Origin: an uncultured Clostridia bacterium
Lineage (GTDB): Bacteria; Bacillota; Clostridia; Lutisporales; Lutisporaceae
Direction of reading: 5' to 3'
Assembly (NCBI GenBank): GCA_937930535.1
Contig: CALGKJ010000016.1
Span: 1 to 64,000, forward strand
Length of the DNA: 64,000 bases
The number at the start of each line of letters is the position of its first letter. Within the stretch, counting starts at the first letter, position 1. This document shows positions 47,957-54,814 of the stretch, in pieces. A model generated the notes under the pieces. The model ran no database searches. It was not told the DNA's origin and worked only from the letters and a program-made list of their open reading frames with translations. The position numbers and the translations under genes are program-made.

Positions 47957-47974
47957 ATGCCATTTAAGGAGAGC

Positions 47975-48373
47975 TTAATAAACTGCACTTAGCCAAATAT
48001 TATTTTTTACTATTCCATTGTTATAATAGTATATAAACAACAATATCAGCATTATAGCAGTTATTATTGTTATAATTGCGGTATTCATTGATGTAGTTGA
48101 CGGCGAAATGTCTTTAAGGGAATTTATAATAGTTGTTTTTGTTTTATTGCTTAATAAATGCAGCTTACGCTTAATTGCAAGCTTTACTACATAATCATTA
48201 TACTGTATGATTTTACCTGTTCTTACAGCATAAAAATCCAGACTTCGAGCACCTTCTGTACTTTCCATAACTGTACCAATATTGCTTCCGCTAAATACTG
48301 CAAAAACCATAAGTACAAATGCAAAATAACTTTTTATATAATTGTTATTATTGTTGTTCTTTAAGTTATTCAT
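47975..48373 (-). CDS. Hypothetical small membrane protein, 132 aa
   Basis: I do not recognise a family. The protein has an asparagine-rich N-terminus (six Asn in a row), a first membrane helix (SYFAFVLMVFAVFSGSNIG), a polar stretch of about 55 residues with KLAIKRKLHLL, and a second helix (TIITAIMLILLFIYYY). It is bracketed by two direct copies of the family B repeat. Its ribosome-binding site is weak (TGGAG 5' of ATG). The stretch may be recently inserted. Confidence 0.55.
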   Translation of the reverse strand: MNNLKNNNNNNYIKSYFAFVLMVFAVFSGSNIGTVMESTEGARSLDFYAVRTGKIIQYNDYVVKLAIKRKLHLLSNKTKTTIINSLKDISPSTTSMNTAIITIITAIMLILLFIYYYNNGIVKNNIWLSAVY

Positions 48374-48503
48374 TTTTTACTCCAATTTCCACAATTAATC
48401 TTTTAAAACATACTGACTATATATTGTATCACATATTATATATTTATTAAATATAATAATGCAAAAATTATAGAGACTAAAGCCCATAATATAAAAAAAA
48501 CAG

Positions 48504-48608
48504 CTATAGGTTTTTTAGCTTAAAATTTAATTTATTCCAAGCTAAAAACCTAGAAGAGAAGCAATAACTAGCTTATGAGTAAGTTAAGTTTTATGGTTGC
48601 TTCCCTAT
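48504..48608 (+). repeat. Dispersed intergenic repeat, family B (complete copy 2)
   Basis: It has the same length and two-hairpin layout as 47852-47956, with few differences (for example GAAGAGAAGCAA for GAAGGGAAGCAA). It lies about 20 bp beyond the DUF5317 gene end. Confidence 0.8.
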
Positions 48609-48628
48609 AAAAGCTGTTTATATAACAA

Positions 48629-49195
48629 TTATTTAATTTTTCTAAGCTTATTCTTGACTATCATAATTTCCTGAATATATAAAAACACTCCTATTGCCAT
48701 AATAATATCACCGATGCTGTAAACCTTAGGCATTGGATATGGTCTGCTGATTCTTAATATATCACCTAGAAAGCTAAGCCTTGTAGCTTCATTTATTACT
48801 GTGTGTGTTACAATTCTTCCAGCTTGTATAGCTGCCAGATTATCTGATAGTCCAGCTTTTAACATAGCATCAGACGCTACCGGCATCTGACCTCCATTAA
48901 GCATTATTACTAAAAAATTCAGCAGAAAACCTATTAATATTATTCTAAAGGCTGTTTTTTTTATGTTGAAGCAGCAGCCTGCAAATAGCAGAGTATAAGA
49001 AATAAGATGTATATAAAAGATATTATTGCTTATAAATAATACTCCCTTAGATGCAGTATAAACTGAAGCAAATTCTATAACAAATGCACTAATAAACAAA
49101 TACCATTTTTTCAAGATTGCATCCTGAAAATTGGAAAATTTACCTCCTCTTAGTTTAGCAGCAGCTAATGATACTCCAACAGTCTCAACTAGCAA
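48629..49195 (-). CDS. DUF5317 family membrane protein
   Basis: This 188-residue protein has about five membrane helices. The DUF5317 hallmark is NGGQMPVASDAMLKAG after the fourth helix, followed by GDILRISRPYPMPKVYSIGD, where P-x-P-x-V-x-S-x-G-D precedes the last helix. Function is unknown. Its start overlaps the HD-GYP gene by 11 bp, so the two are translationally coupled and likely work together. Confidence 0.82.
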   Translation of the reverse strand: MLVETVGVSLAAAKLRGGKFSNFQDAILKKWYLFISAFVIEFASVYTASKGVLFISNNIFYIHLISYTLLFAGCCFNIKKTAFRIILIGFLLNFLVIMLNGGQMPVASDAMLKAGLSDNLAAIQAGRIVTHTVINEATRLSFLGDILRISRPYPMPKVYSIGDIIMAIGVFLYIQEIMIVKNKLRKIK

Positions 49196-50453
49196 TGCCT
49201 TTCAACTCCTTGCATTGATTTATGTATTTTACAAATGCATCAACAACTACAGAGCTAAATTGTGTGTCTTTTCCCTGCTCAATTATCTCTAATGCCTTTT
49301 CTGTAGACATTGCAGCTCTGTATGGTCTATCAGAAGTGAGGGCATCATATACGTCCGCAACACTTAGAATACAGGATTCCAGACATATTTCATTACCCTT
49401 CTTGCCATATGGATAACCTGAACCATCTATTTTTTCGTGGTGGGACAGTATGATTTCCGCTACATCCTTCAAAAAGTCTATTTCTTGAATTATCTTTACT
49501 CCAGTTATAGGATGCTGCTTAATCTTATCAAATTCGTTATTGGTAAGACTTCCTTGCTTGTTAAGTATATGTTCCTCCACACCAATTTTGCCAATATCAT
49601 GTAATATTGCCGCTATTCTAATATTATCAATCCGTCTTTGGGACAAATTAAGTCTATTTGCTATGGCTATAGAATATTCACTGACTCTCAGAGAATGCCC
49701 TTGGGTATATTTGTCTTTTGCCTCAACTGCGTATGAAAGCGCGCGTACTGTTTCGATATATATGTTTTTCATATCAATAAACAGTTTAAAGGAATATCGA
49801 GCCAGCAAAAGGGGACCTAAAAACAAAACCGCTCCCACTACCCCATAGTTCTTATATGCAGCTGCCATAAGTATGCCTATAGGTGCTATAGCCAAGTAGT
49901 TTCTTACAACCCAAATTATATTATCATAACAGATCTTAAGGAATGGCTGATTGTTTAATAAGCTCATCAGTATAGATACTATGGTTGCGTTAACCGCAAT
50001 ATATACTACTATACAAGCTATGGTAGGAATGAATAAGGAATATAAATCAATTTCCCCCACAGTACCGCCTAAATATCGATATGCAATTCCTGCTATACCG
50101 GTTGCAAGTACTATATTAGCACCATTAAATAAGGTTTTGTGCATAGGATAGTTAAAGATGTGAATTCTCTTACCGTTATTTCTAAAGGTCCTAAACATAA
50201 TCCCAATACTGGTAATCCAAGTAACCACTGGTACCGGGAACAGCAATATAGCGGTCATATTAATGACGAATCCCATTGATAATGTTCTGTTGCCCGGAGT
50301 GATAATCAACAAGGACTCTGTTAAAATTGACATTGCCATAAAAAATATTATTCCTGTTATATCCAAACTGCCTGCATTATTATATGGCATAATCAGGAAA
50401 ATAATTGCCAATAAAATAATAAACCCTACATAAATTTTTAGTTTAAATGGCAT
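49185..50453 (-). CDS. Membrane HD-GYP domain protein, predicted c-di-GMP phosphodiesterase
   Basis: The 422-residue protein has about seven N-terminal membrane helices (a MASE-like sensor, residues 1-215) followed by an HD-GYP domain. Motifs are HSLRVSEYSIAIANRLN, ILHDIGKIGVEEHIL (HD pair), HHEKIDGSGYPYGKKG (the GYP motif) and ADVYDALTSDRPYR. I start at ATG 50451-50453 (MPFKLKIYVG), which follows AGAGGTGA. The longer frame would overlap the small peptide gene upstream. It is the middle gene of a peptide/HD-GYP/DUF5317 operon. Confidence 0.9.
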   Translation of the reverse strand: MPFKLKIYVGFIILLAIIFLIMPYNNAGSLDITGIIFFMAMSILTESLLIITPGNRTLSMGFVINMTAILLFPVPVVTWITSIGIMFRTFRNNGKRIHIFNYPMHKTLFNGANIVLATGIAGIAYRYLGGTVGEIDLYSLFIPTIACIVVYIAVNATIVSILMSLLNNQPFLKICYDNIIWVVRNYLAIAPIGILMAAAYKNYGVVGAVLFLGPLLLARYSFKLFIDMKNIYIETVRALSYAVEAKDKYTQGHSLRVSEYSIAIANRLNLSQRRIDNIRIAAILHDIGKIGVEEHILNKQGSLTNNEFDKIKQHPITGVKIIQEIDFLKDVAEIILSHHEKIDGSGYPYGKKGNEICLESCILSVADVYDALTSDRPYRAAMSTEKALEIIEQGKDTQFSSVVVDAFVKYINQCKELKGIAS

Positions 50454-50493
50454 AAAAATCACCTCTTTTGTATATTGGCCGACATAGTTTTTA

Positions 50494-50571
50494 TTACAGC
50501 CAGCCCATATTTGCTCCACCAGCCAGCACAAGTGCTAATATTGAAGCTAATATTATTAATACCCTTCTCAT
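50494..50571 (-). CDS. Predicted 25-residue hydrophobic peptide
   Basis: The frame begins MRRVLIILASILALVLAGG and ends ANMGWL, with stop at 50494. Two arginines precede a hydrophobic run of about 15 residues, as in a signal peptide or short membrane peptide; there is no cysteine, so it is not a thiolactone AgrD. AAGGGGGC sits eight bases upstream of ATG and is itself base-paired in the leader. It lies 40 bp before the HD-GYP gene. I cannot assign a family; candidates are an export-type signalling pre-peptide, a leader peptide or a small membrane regulator. Confidence 0.6.
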   Translation of the reverse strand: MRRVLIILASILALVLAGGANMGWL

Positions 50572-50690
50572 TTTGTTTGCCCCCTTATACATCAATCTCT
50601 GTCTCTCCGCTAATTAAGACAGGCAAACACTCCGCTCTATAAGTAAGCAGCTCCTAGCGCAAATTTGGTTACTAAGAATTGCTTCTATAC
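50572..50690 (-). promoter_or_regulatory. Structured leader that pairs the ribosome-binding site of the peptide gene
   Basis: On the minus strand TGTTTGCC (50622-50629) pairs with GGCAAACA (50574-50581), which overlaps the 3' edge of the GGGGG ribosome-binding site. Inside, TGTCT/AGACA (50617-50621 with 50600-50604) forms a second stem stacked on the first. Upstream, AGCA/TGCT and CTTAG/CTAGG form a third hairpin (50646-50683). The layout suggests translational control. No known riboswitch core was recognised. Confidence 0.55.
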
Positions 50691-50691
50691 C

Positions 50692-50899
50692 TATAGCTAA
50701 GACACTTTAAAGTTGAAAATACTTTCAACTAAAAGTCTCTAAGCTCTTTTGGAGAAACAACTAGAAATATTAAATTATGAAGTTGTTTCTCTATATAGCT
50801 AAGACACTTTAAAGTTGAAAATACTTTCAACTAAAAGTCTCTAAGCTCTTTTGGAGAAACAACTAGAAATATTAAATTATGAAGTTGTTTCTCTATATA
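50692..50899. repeat. Perfect 102-bp tandem duplication
   Basis: The unit starting TATAGCTAAGACACTTTAAA at 50692 recurs unchanged at 50794, with the similarity running on to 50899. Each unit contains a hairpin AGTTGAAAATA/CTTTCAACT and a family A-type hairpin GAGAAACAACT / AGTTGTTTCTC. Identity over both copies implies recent duplication. Confidence 0.95.
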
Positions 50900-50915
50900 A
50901 AATGCCGGCCAAAGC

Positions 50916-51566
50916 TTAAAATATAAAATTTATTCTTCTATTAATAGCTGATAGAACTGCTTTAACTACTGATTCATCCTCAGCGGTGGTTATTATACTA
51001 TTTCCCACCAACAATTCTTCCTTATTGTCTATCGAAATGCCAATCATTATAACAAATATTTCTCTAGCCGCAACTGTTATCCGTTCTAATCCTTCTAAGT
51101 AAAATACTCCCTTATTGTCCATATAAGCTTCCAAAGCCATAATTGCTGCCTCTGCAACAGCTTTAAATTTATTATTTTTAGATTTAACCTTAATACATCT
51201 GCCTTCGTATTTTATACCCTCCAGAATCAACGTAACATGAGCCTCTATAAAGTTATCTATATTCTTCACATTAATACTATCTATTCTTATTCTTGCGTGC
51301 TTTATCTCATGTTCATTAATTTGAGCAATGCTAATAACCTTATAATCTACTTGAATGCCGAATGCAGCAGTTATTGCTGACTGAACATCCCTGACAAGCT
51401 GTTTAATATTTTTATCGATAGTTGATAGAATATGAATTTCCTTTATAACTTCATCCTTTATGCATACAACACTACATTGTAATACTCCAGGCAGCTTGCA
51501 AATCAGTTTTTGAATCTGTTGTTGAAAGCAGGAAGCAATTTTGGTTGTACCTTTGTCCAAGCACAT
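50916..51566 (-). CDS. Hypothetical protein, 216 aa, two alpha/beta halves
   Basis: I do not recognise a family with certainty. The first half (KLPGVLQCSVVCIKDEVIKE, then IHILSTIDKNIKQLVRDVQSAI and GIQVDYKVISIAQ) looks like a compact beta-alpha-beta domain seen in unnamed clostridial and actinobacterial proteins. The second half (EAHVTLILEGIKYEGRCI, then AVAEAAIMALEAYM) suggests another small alpha/beta domain. There is no signal peptide or membrane helix. The start at 51566 follows AAGGGGGAAATG. It stands alone behind a 345-bp non-coding stretch. Confidence 0.6.
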   Translation of the reverse strand: MCLDKGTTKIASCFQQQIQKLICKLPGVLQCSVVCIKDEVIKEIHILSTIDKNIKQLVRDVQSAITAAFGIQVDYKVISIAQINEHEIKHARIRIDSINVKNIDNFIEAHVTLILEGIKYEGRCIKVKSKNNKFKAVAEAAIMALEAYMDNKGVFYLEGLERITVAAREIFVIMIGISIDNKEELLVGNSIITTAEDESVVKAVLSAINRRINFIF

Positions 51567-51879
51567 TTCCCCCTTTGTTTATGTGATAAGATATTCGACC
51601 AAATGGATGTAATACCTGCCTACTATATTAAAATATTCTATGATTATTAACAAATAGTACTTAAGACCTATACAATCCCACTCTATATAATTATATGAAT
51701 AATATAGTATGAAAGTTCCAAATATATGAAATAATTCCTCGAATAGGACACTAGAAGTTTATGATTTGAGAAACTTGGGAATTCTTAGTTTTAGTCTGCT
51801 TATTTATATTTTAACATGAAAAGCTAAAAATAAAAATACAGCTATCATGTATACATAAATATTGTTTTAATAGGACAGT
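51567..51879. other. Gene-free region between hypothetical gene and hpf terminator
   Basis: AT-rich, without a supported gene. It should contain the promoter of the 216-residue gene; I cannot single out the boxes. No strong hairpin except the hpf terminator at its end. Confidence 0.4.
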
Positions 51880-51910
51880 AAAAAAAGCCGACTATTAATC
51901 GGCTTTTTTT
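51880..51910 (-). terminator. Terminator after hpf
   Basis: AAAAAAAGCCGA-CTATTAA-TCGGCTTTTTTT: the stem is 12 bp with a 7-base loop and has T tracts on both strands. It directly abuts the hpf stop. Confidence 0.93.
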
Positions 51911-51911
51911 A

Positions 51912-52445
51912 TTAAAACTCAGGTTCTATCAACCCGTAGTTTCCGTCTTTTCGCTTATATATAACATTGACTTCTTCAGTCTCAGAATTTGAAAATACAA
52001 AGAAACTGTGTCCTAAAAGCTCCATCTGCATCGCTGCCTCTTCTATAGGCATGGGCTTCATAGCAAACTTTTTAGATCTTACTATCTTTGCGTCTAATTC
52101 CTCAAGCTCCTCGTCGTGAGGTATAACCCAATTTTCGAACCTAATATTTGCGTCCTTATGTCTCCTTTCAAGTTTTGTCTTTTGTTTTCTCATCTGTCTT
52201 TCTAATTTTTCAATTACGTTATCTATGGAAGCATACATATCCTCGGTAGCTTCTTCTCCCCTTAAGATAACTCCATTAAATGGAATCGTAACTTCAATAA
52301 TATGCCTATTCTTTTCAACACTTAAAGTTGCGTGAGCCTCTATATTAGATCCAAAATACCTTTCAAACTTTGAAAGCTTATTTGATACCCTTTCCTTTAG
52401 AGCCTCAGTGACATTCATATTTTTACCGCTTACTATAATACGCAT
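51912..52445 (-). CDS. hpf: Long-form ribosome hibernation-promoting factor
   Basis: The 177-residue HPF/RaiA family protein pairs 70S ribosomes into inactive 100S dimers in stationary phase. The N-terminal domain (MRIIVSGKNMNVTEALKERV; SVEKNRHIIEVTIPFNG; DMYASIDNVIEKLERQMRKQ) is the S30Ae fold. The C-terminal dimerisation domain ends SETEEVNVIYKRKDGNYGLI. A charged linker joins them. It ends at a strong terminator and follows a long non-coding region. Confidence 0.95.
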   Translation of the reverse strand: MRIIVSGKNMNVTEALKERVSNKLSKFERYFGSNIEAHATLSVEKNRHIIEVTIPFNGVILRGEEATEDMYASIDNVIEKLERQMRKQKTKLERRHKDANIRFENWVIPHDEELEELDAKIVRSKKFAMKPMPIEEAAMQMELLGHSFFVFSNSETEEVNVIYKRKDGNYGLIEPEF

Positions 52446-53052
52446 AAATACATCTCCTTTCGCAACTATTATGCTACTGTATATATTTATTTTATTCTAC
52501 ATTTACACGAATAATCCTGCTAATTTTTCAAATTTTCTAATAATATACCAGTATGTCCTTTATAAACTATACGATAGCATTATTATATTCAAGGTTTTTA
52601 CAAATATACAAACTGAAATCTGATTTTATCTGACAAATACTCCTTATACCTATAGGGTTTTTAGCTCAAAACTTATAGATAACCGCAAGTTTTATACATC
52701 ATTCACATTTTATCGAAAATATATGCAAATAATGTCCTAATGATATTTAACCTTGGCTTTCTATACAGTGTCTGAATATATTATGTAAAGCGAACTATCA
52801 AATCTATACACACTGCTAGAGTTGTTGATTTGGAATAGTTTTAGACTAATGCATTTTTTAACACAAACATTTATTATCAGCCTTAGTCTGTGGATAATGT
52901 GCATAACTCTGTTGATAACTTGCTTTCCAAGGCTCTATCTGTTGAAAGAATTGTGGATTAATTGTTAAGTATTCTGTTGTCCACCGAACACTTTGTAAAA
53001 TCTTTATATATTTATACAGTCGAATGTTGTAATTATCCAGCGAAAAATGTAA
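52446..53052. other. 600-bp gene-free region upstream of hpf, with DnaA-box-like sites
   Basis: No gene is seen. TGTGGATAA (52889-52897) is an exact DnaA box on the reverse strand. TGTTGATAA (52910-52918) and TGTGGATTA (52952-52960) are one mismatch away, and TTGTCCACC (52978-52986) is two. A partial family B repeat is at 52651-52690. The hpf promoter must lie here but is not obvious. Confidence 0.5.
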
Positions 53053-53076
53053 TAAAAAAACCGCCTGTTTAGGCGG
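53053..53076 (-). terminator. Terminator after the zinc-ribbon gene
   Basis: CCGCC-TAAACA-GGCGG followed by TTTTTTT on the minus strand, just beyond the zinc-ribbon stop codon. Confidence 0.9.
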
Positions 53077-53084
53077 CTGTTTTA

Positions 53085-53366
53085 TTATCTTCTTGTTTCA
53101 AAGCACTCTTTGCAGTATACTGGTCTTTCTTTTGTTGGCTTGAATGGTATTTGTGTATCTCTACCACATTCAGCACATACTGCTTCAAACATTACTTTTT
53201 CTCTTCTTGCTCCGTTGTTGTTTGCGTTCTTTCTTGAAACTCTGCAATCTTTGCATCTTGCAGGTTCATTTTGGAACCCCTTTTCTGCATAGAATTCTTG
53301 TTCACCTACTGTGAATACGAACTCACTTCCGCAATCTTTACAAACTAAATTTTTGTCCTGATACAT
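53085..53366 (-). CDS. Small zinc-ribbon protein with four CxxC pairs
   Basis: The 93-residue protein has Cys pairs in CKDCGSEF, CKDCRVSRK, CAECGRDT and CKECFETRR, enough for two zinc ribbons. The first ribbon region reads FVFTVGEQEFYAEKGFQNEP, as in the clostridial 'zinc-ribbon domain' family with C-x2-C-x(17-25)-C-x2-C spacing. The middle is basic and asparagine-rich (RKNANNNGARREK). Binding of nucleic acid or ribosome is likely but unproven. Its ribosome-binding site (AGAGGGA) lies at the 3' end of the structured RNA upstream and can pair with TCCC there. Confidence 0.8.
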   Translation of the reverse strand: MYQDKNLVCKDCGSEFVFTVGEQEFYAEKGFQNEPARCKDCRVSRKNANNNGARREKVMFEAVCAECGRDTQIPFKPTKERPVYCKECFETRR

Positions 53367-53384
53367 GTAAAAATCCCTCTTTCC

Positions 53385-53715
53385 TTCTAGGGTGGTGTTG
53401 GCTTGCAGAACTTTCTGGGATTTCTAAAGACCAGGAAAGATGTTCTTGCACCCGCACTCATACCCGTATTTTATTCTTGTGGTTATTATTTCTAGCTGAC
53501 CTGGTTTTTTACCCCACACCCGCCGTCTGGAAGGTTCGCTACTAAGAATTAACTCCTCACTACTACCACTCTCATTCACCATAAATTGTCTATGCATGAA
53601 TGGACGGACTTACATCTAAACCGCACCATGCTCACAGGAATTTTTCCTGCTTACGTGGATCGTTTCGCCTGCGGCTGGCATCGATTTTCAACCACAGACC
53701 TAGATAATGAACCAC
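53385..53715 (-). ncRNA. Large structured RNA, possibly a raiA-type RNA or cis-regulatory leader
   Basis: About 330 nt with unusually high G+C for a spacer. On the minus strand it has a canonical promoter, then stems AGCCGCA/TGCGGTT, CAGGAA/TTCCTG, CATTCA/TGAATG, CCGTC/GACGG (closing a large junction) and ACCAGG/CCTGGT. At the 3' end AAATCCC can pair with GGGATTTTT, overlapping the zinc-ribbon ribosome-binding site. No reading frame covers it. Known RNase P, tmRNA and SRP signatures are absent. raiA RNA is suggested only by size, class and location near hpf. Confidence 0.6.
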
Positions 53716-53722
53716 AAATATT

Positions 53723-53751
53723 ATTATATAATTATATTGTTGAATACACAA
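53723..53751 (-). promoter_or_regulatory. Sigma-A promoter of the structured RNA
   Basis: On the minus strand TTGTGT (53746-53751), a 17-bp spacer and TATAAT (53723-53728). Transcription should begin near 53715, at the 5' edge of the structured RNA. Confidence 0.65.
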
Positions 53752-53811
53752 GTACTTTTGTGTATTTTTAGCAATAATTTGCATATTTGAAACTAACTTT
53801 GTAACCTGCAT

Positions 53812-54285
53812 TTATTTTTTTCTATCTATATAGACACCATCAGTATTAATTATAGGAGTATCATAGGCTTTTAACGACTTTTTACCAGCCTTAAGCTGCT
53901 TCATCTCCAGCTTTAGGCTATCCATAAGAGTATTTAACTTCTGATTGTTGTCGTTTTCCAATGTAATTATTTTCTCTGCAAGCTTCATTATAGCTGCTAC
54001 TTTTTTCTTAAGCTCGCCTAATGTTGGATATTTTTGTATATCCGCCTTTTCTAAGCTGTCTATTTGCAAAGTCTTCTTTAACATCTCAGACTGCTGCTTA
54101 AAAGCTAAGTCTATTGAGTCTATCTTATCAATGATCTGTTGTTTTTCATTTACCAGTATTTCTATATTGTCTGCTGTATTATTCTCTATATCATGCTTTT
54201 GTCTATTTGTTATATTATATATTTCATTGAAATATTCAATTTTTTTATCTAAAAGATTATGAAGATTTAATATTGCCTGCTCCAT
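53812..54285 (-). CDS. FlgN/FliT-like flagellar export chaperone
   Basis: The 157-residue protein is nearly all helix with heptad patterns (LNLHNLLDKKIEYFNEI; DNIEILVNEKQQIIDKIDSI; KKVAAIMKLAEKIITLENDNNQ, as separate blocks), as in FlgN-type chaperones for hook-filament proteins. Its place behind fliD and fliS fits a FliT role (chaperone for the cap protein FliD); the sequence itself looks more like FlgN. The C-terminal tail is polar. It has a GGTGAG site before ATG. Confidence 0.7.
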   Translation of the reverse strand: MEQAILNLHNLLDKKIEYFNEIYNITNRQKHDIENNTADNIEILVNEKQQIIDKIDSIDLAFKQQSEMLKKTLQIDSLEKADIQKYPTLGELKKKVAAIMKLAEKIITLENDNNQKLNTLMDSLKLEMKQLKAGKKSLKAYDTPIINTDGVYIDRKK

Positions 54286-54298
54286 TTACTCACCTTCC

Positions 54299-54352
54299 TA
54301 TGGATAACCAACTGGAAAATTTAAATTTTGAAGTTGGCTCTTTATAGACAAA
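54299..54352. repeat. Family A-like hairpin
   Basis: CCAACTGGAAAATT / TTTGAAGTTGG forms a hairpin, flanked by ATAG motifs, like the first hairpin of family A. It lies in the gap between fliS and the chaperone gene. Confidence 0.45.
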
Positions 54353-54397
54353 TTGCTATAAAATTATATAAGGACATATATATGTCCTTATATACTA

Positions 54398-54790
54398 TTA
54401 CTTATTAACAACCTGCTGTTTTGCTATTTTCATCGCCTGTGACCATGTGTCTCTAAGATCCTCTGCGTAGCCAAGTACTTCCTCGACTATTGCTTTATCT
54501 TTCTTGACGTTAGCTTCAGTAAGTTTCGTGTGCATATAGTCATACATAGATAATAAGCTATTAGAAATTTTATAGCTGGAATTTAGCGTACACATAAATT
54601 CAGTTATAATATCTTGAGATCTTATTATGAAATTATGAGATTTTTGTATGTTTTTCTCTTCAATACCTTGTATCGCCTGCTTTAGAAATCTTACTAATCC
54701 ATTATACAGCATTAAAGTAAGGTCTTCTGGAGTAGATGTAGTAACTATATTTTTCTGGTATTGCTGATAGGCATTGTTCATCATTGCCAT
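54398..54790 (-). CDS. fliS: Flagellin chaperone FliS
   Basis: This 130-residue all-helical chaperone binds the C-terminus of flagellin before export. It opens AYQQYQKNIVTTSTPEDLTLMLYNG, the canonical FliS N-terminus, and contains YMHTKLTEANVKKDKAIVEEV. It lies 24 bp downstream of fliD in the flaG-fliD-fliS operon. In Firmicutes FliS also takes part in the FliW-flagellin balance. Confidence 0.95.
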   Translation of the reverse strand: MAMMNNAYQQYQKNIVTTSTPEDLTLMLYNGLVRFLKQAIQGIEEKNIQKSHNFIIRSQDIITEFMCTLNSSYKISNSLLSMYDYMHTKLTEANVKKDKAIVEEVLGYAEDLRDTWSQAMKIAKQQVVNK

Positions 54791-54814
54791 TTATATTCCC
54801 CCCTAATAATCTTC

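Noticed and set aside
50494..50571. AgrD-type cyclic autoinducer
   Set aside because: No cysteine or serine ring residue and no acidic tail; no AgrB gene nearby.
53385..53715. RNase P RNA, tmRNA or SRP RNA
   Set aside because: The diagnostic stretches of these RNAs (for example GAGGAAAGTCC for RNase P) are missing.
53586..53771. 61-residue plus-strand frame across the structured RNA
   Set aside because: No ribosome-binding site; it runs opposite the promoter and stems of the RNA.
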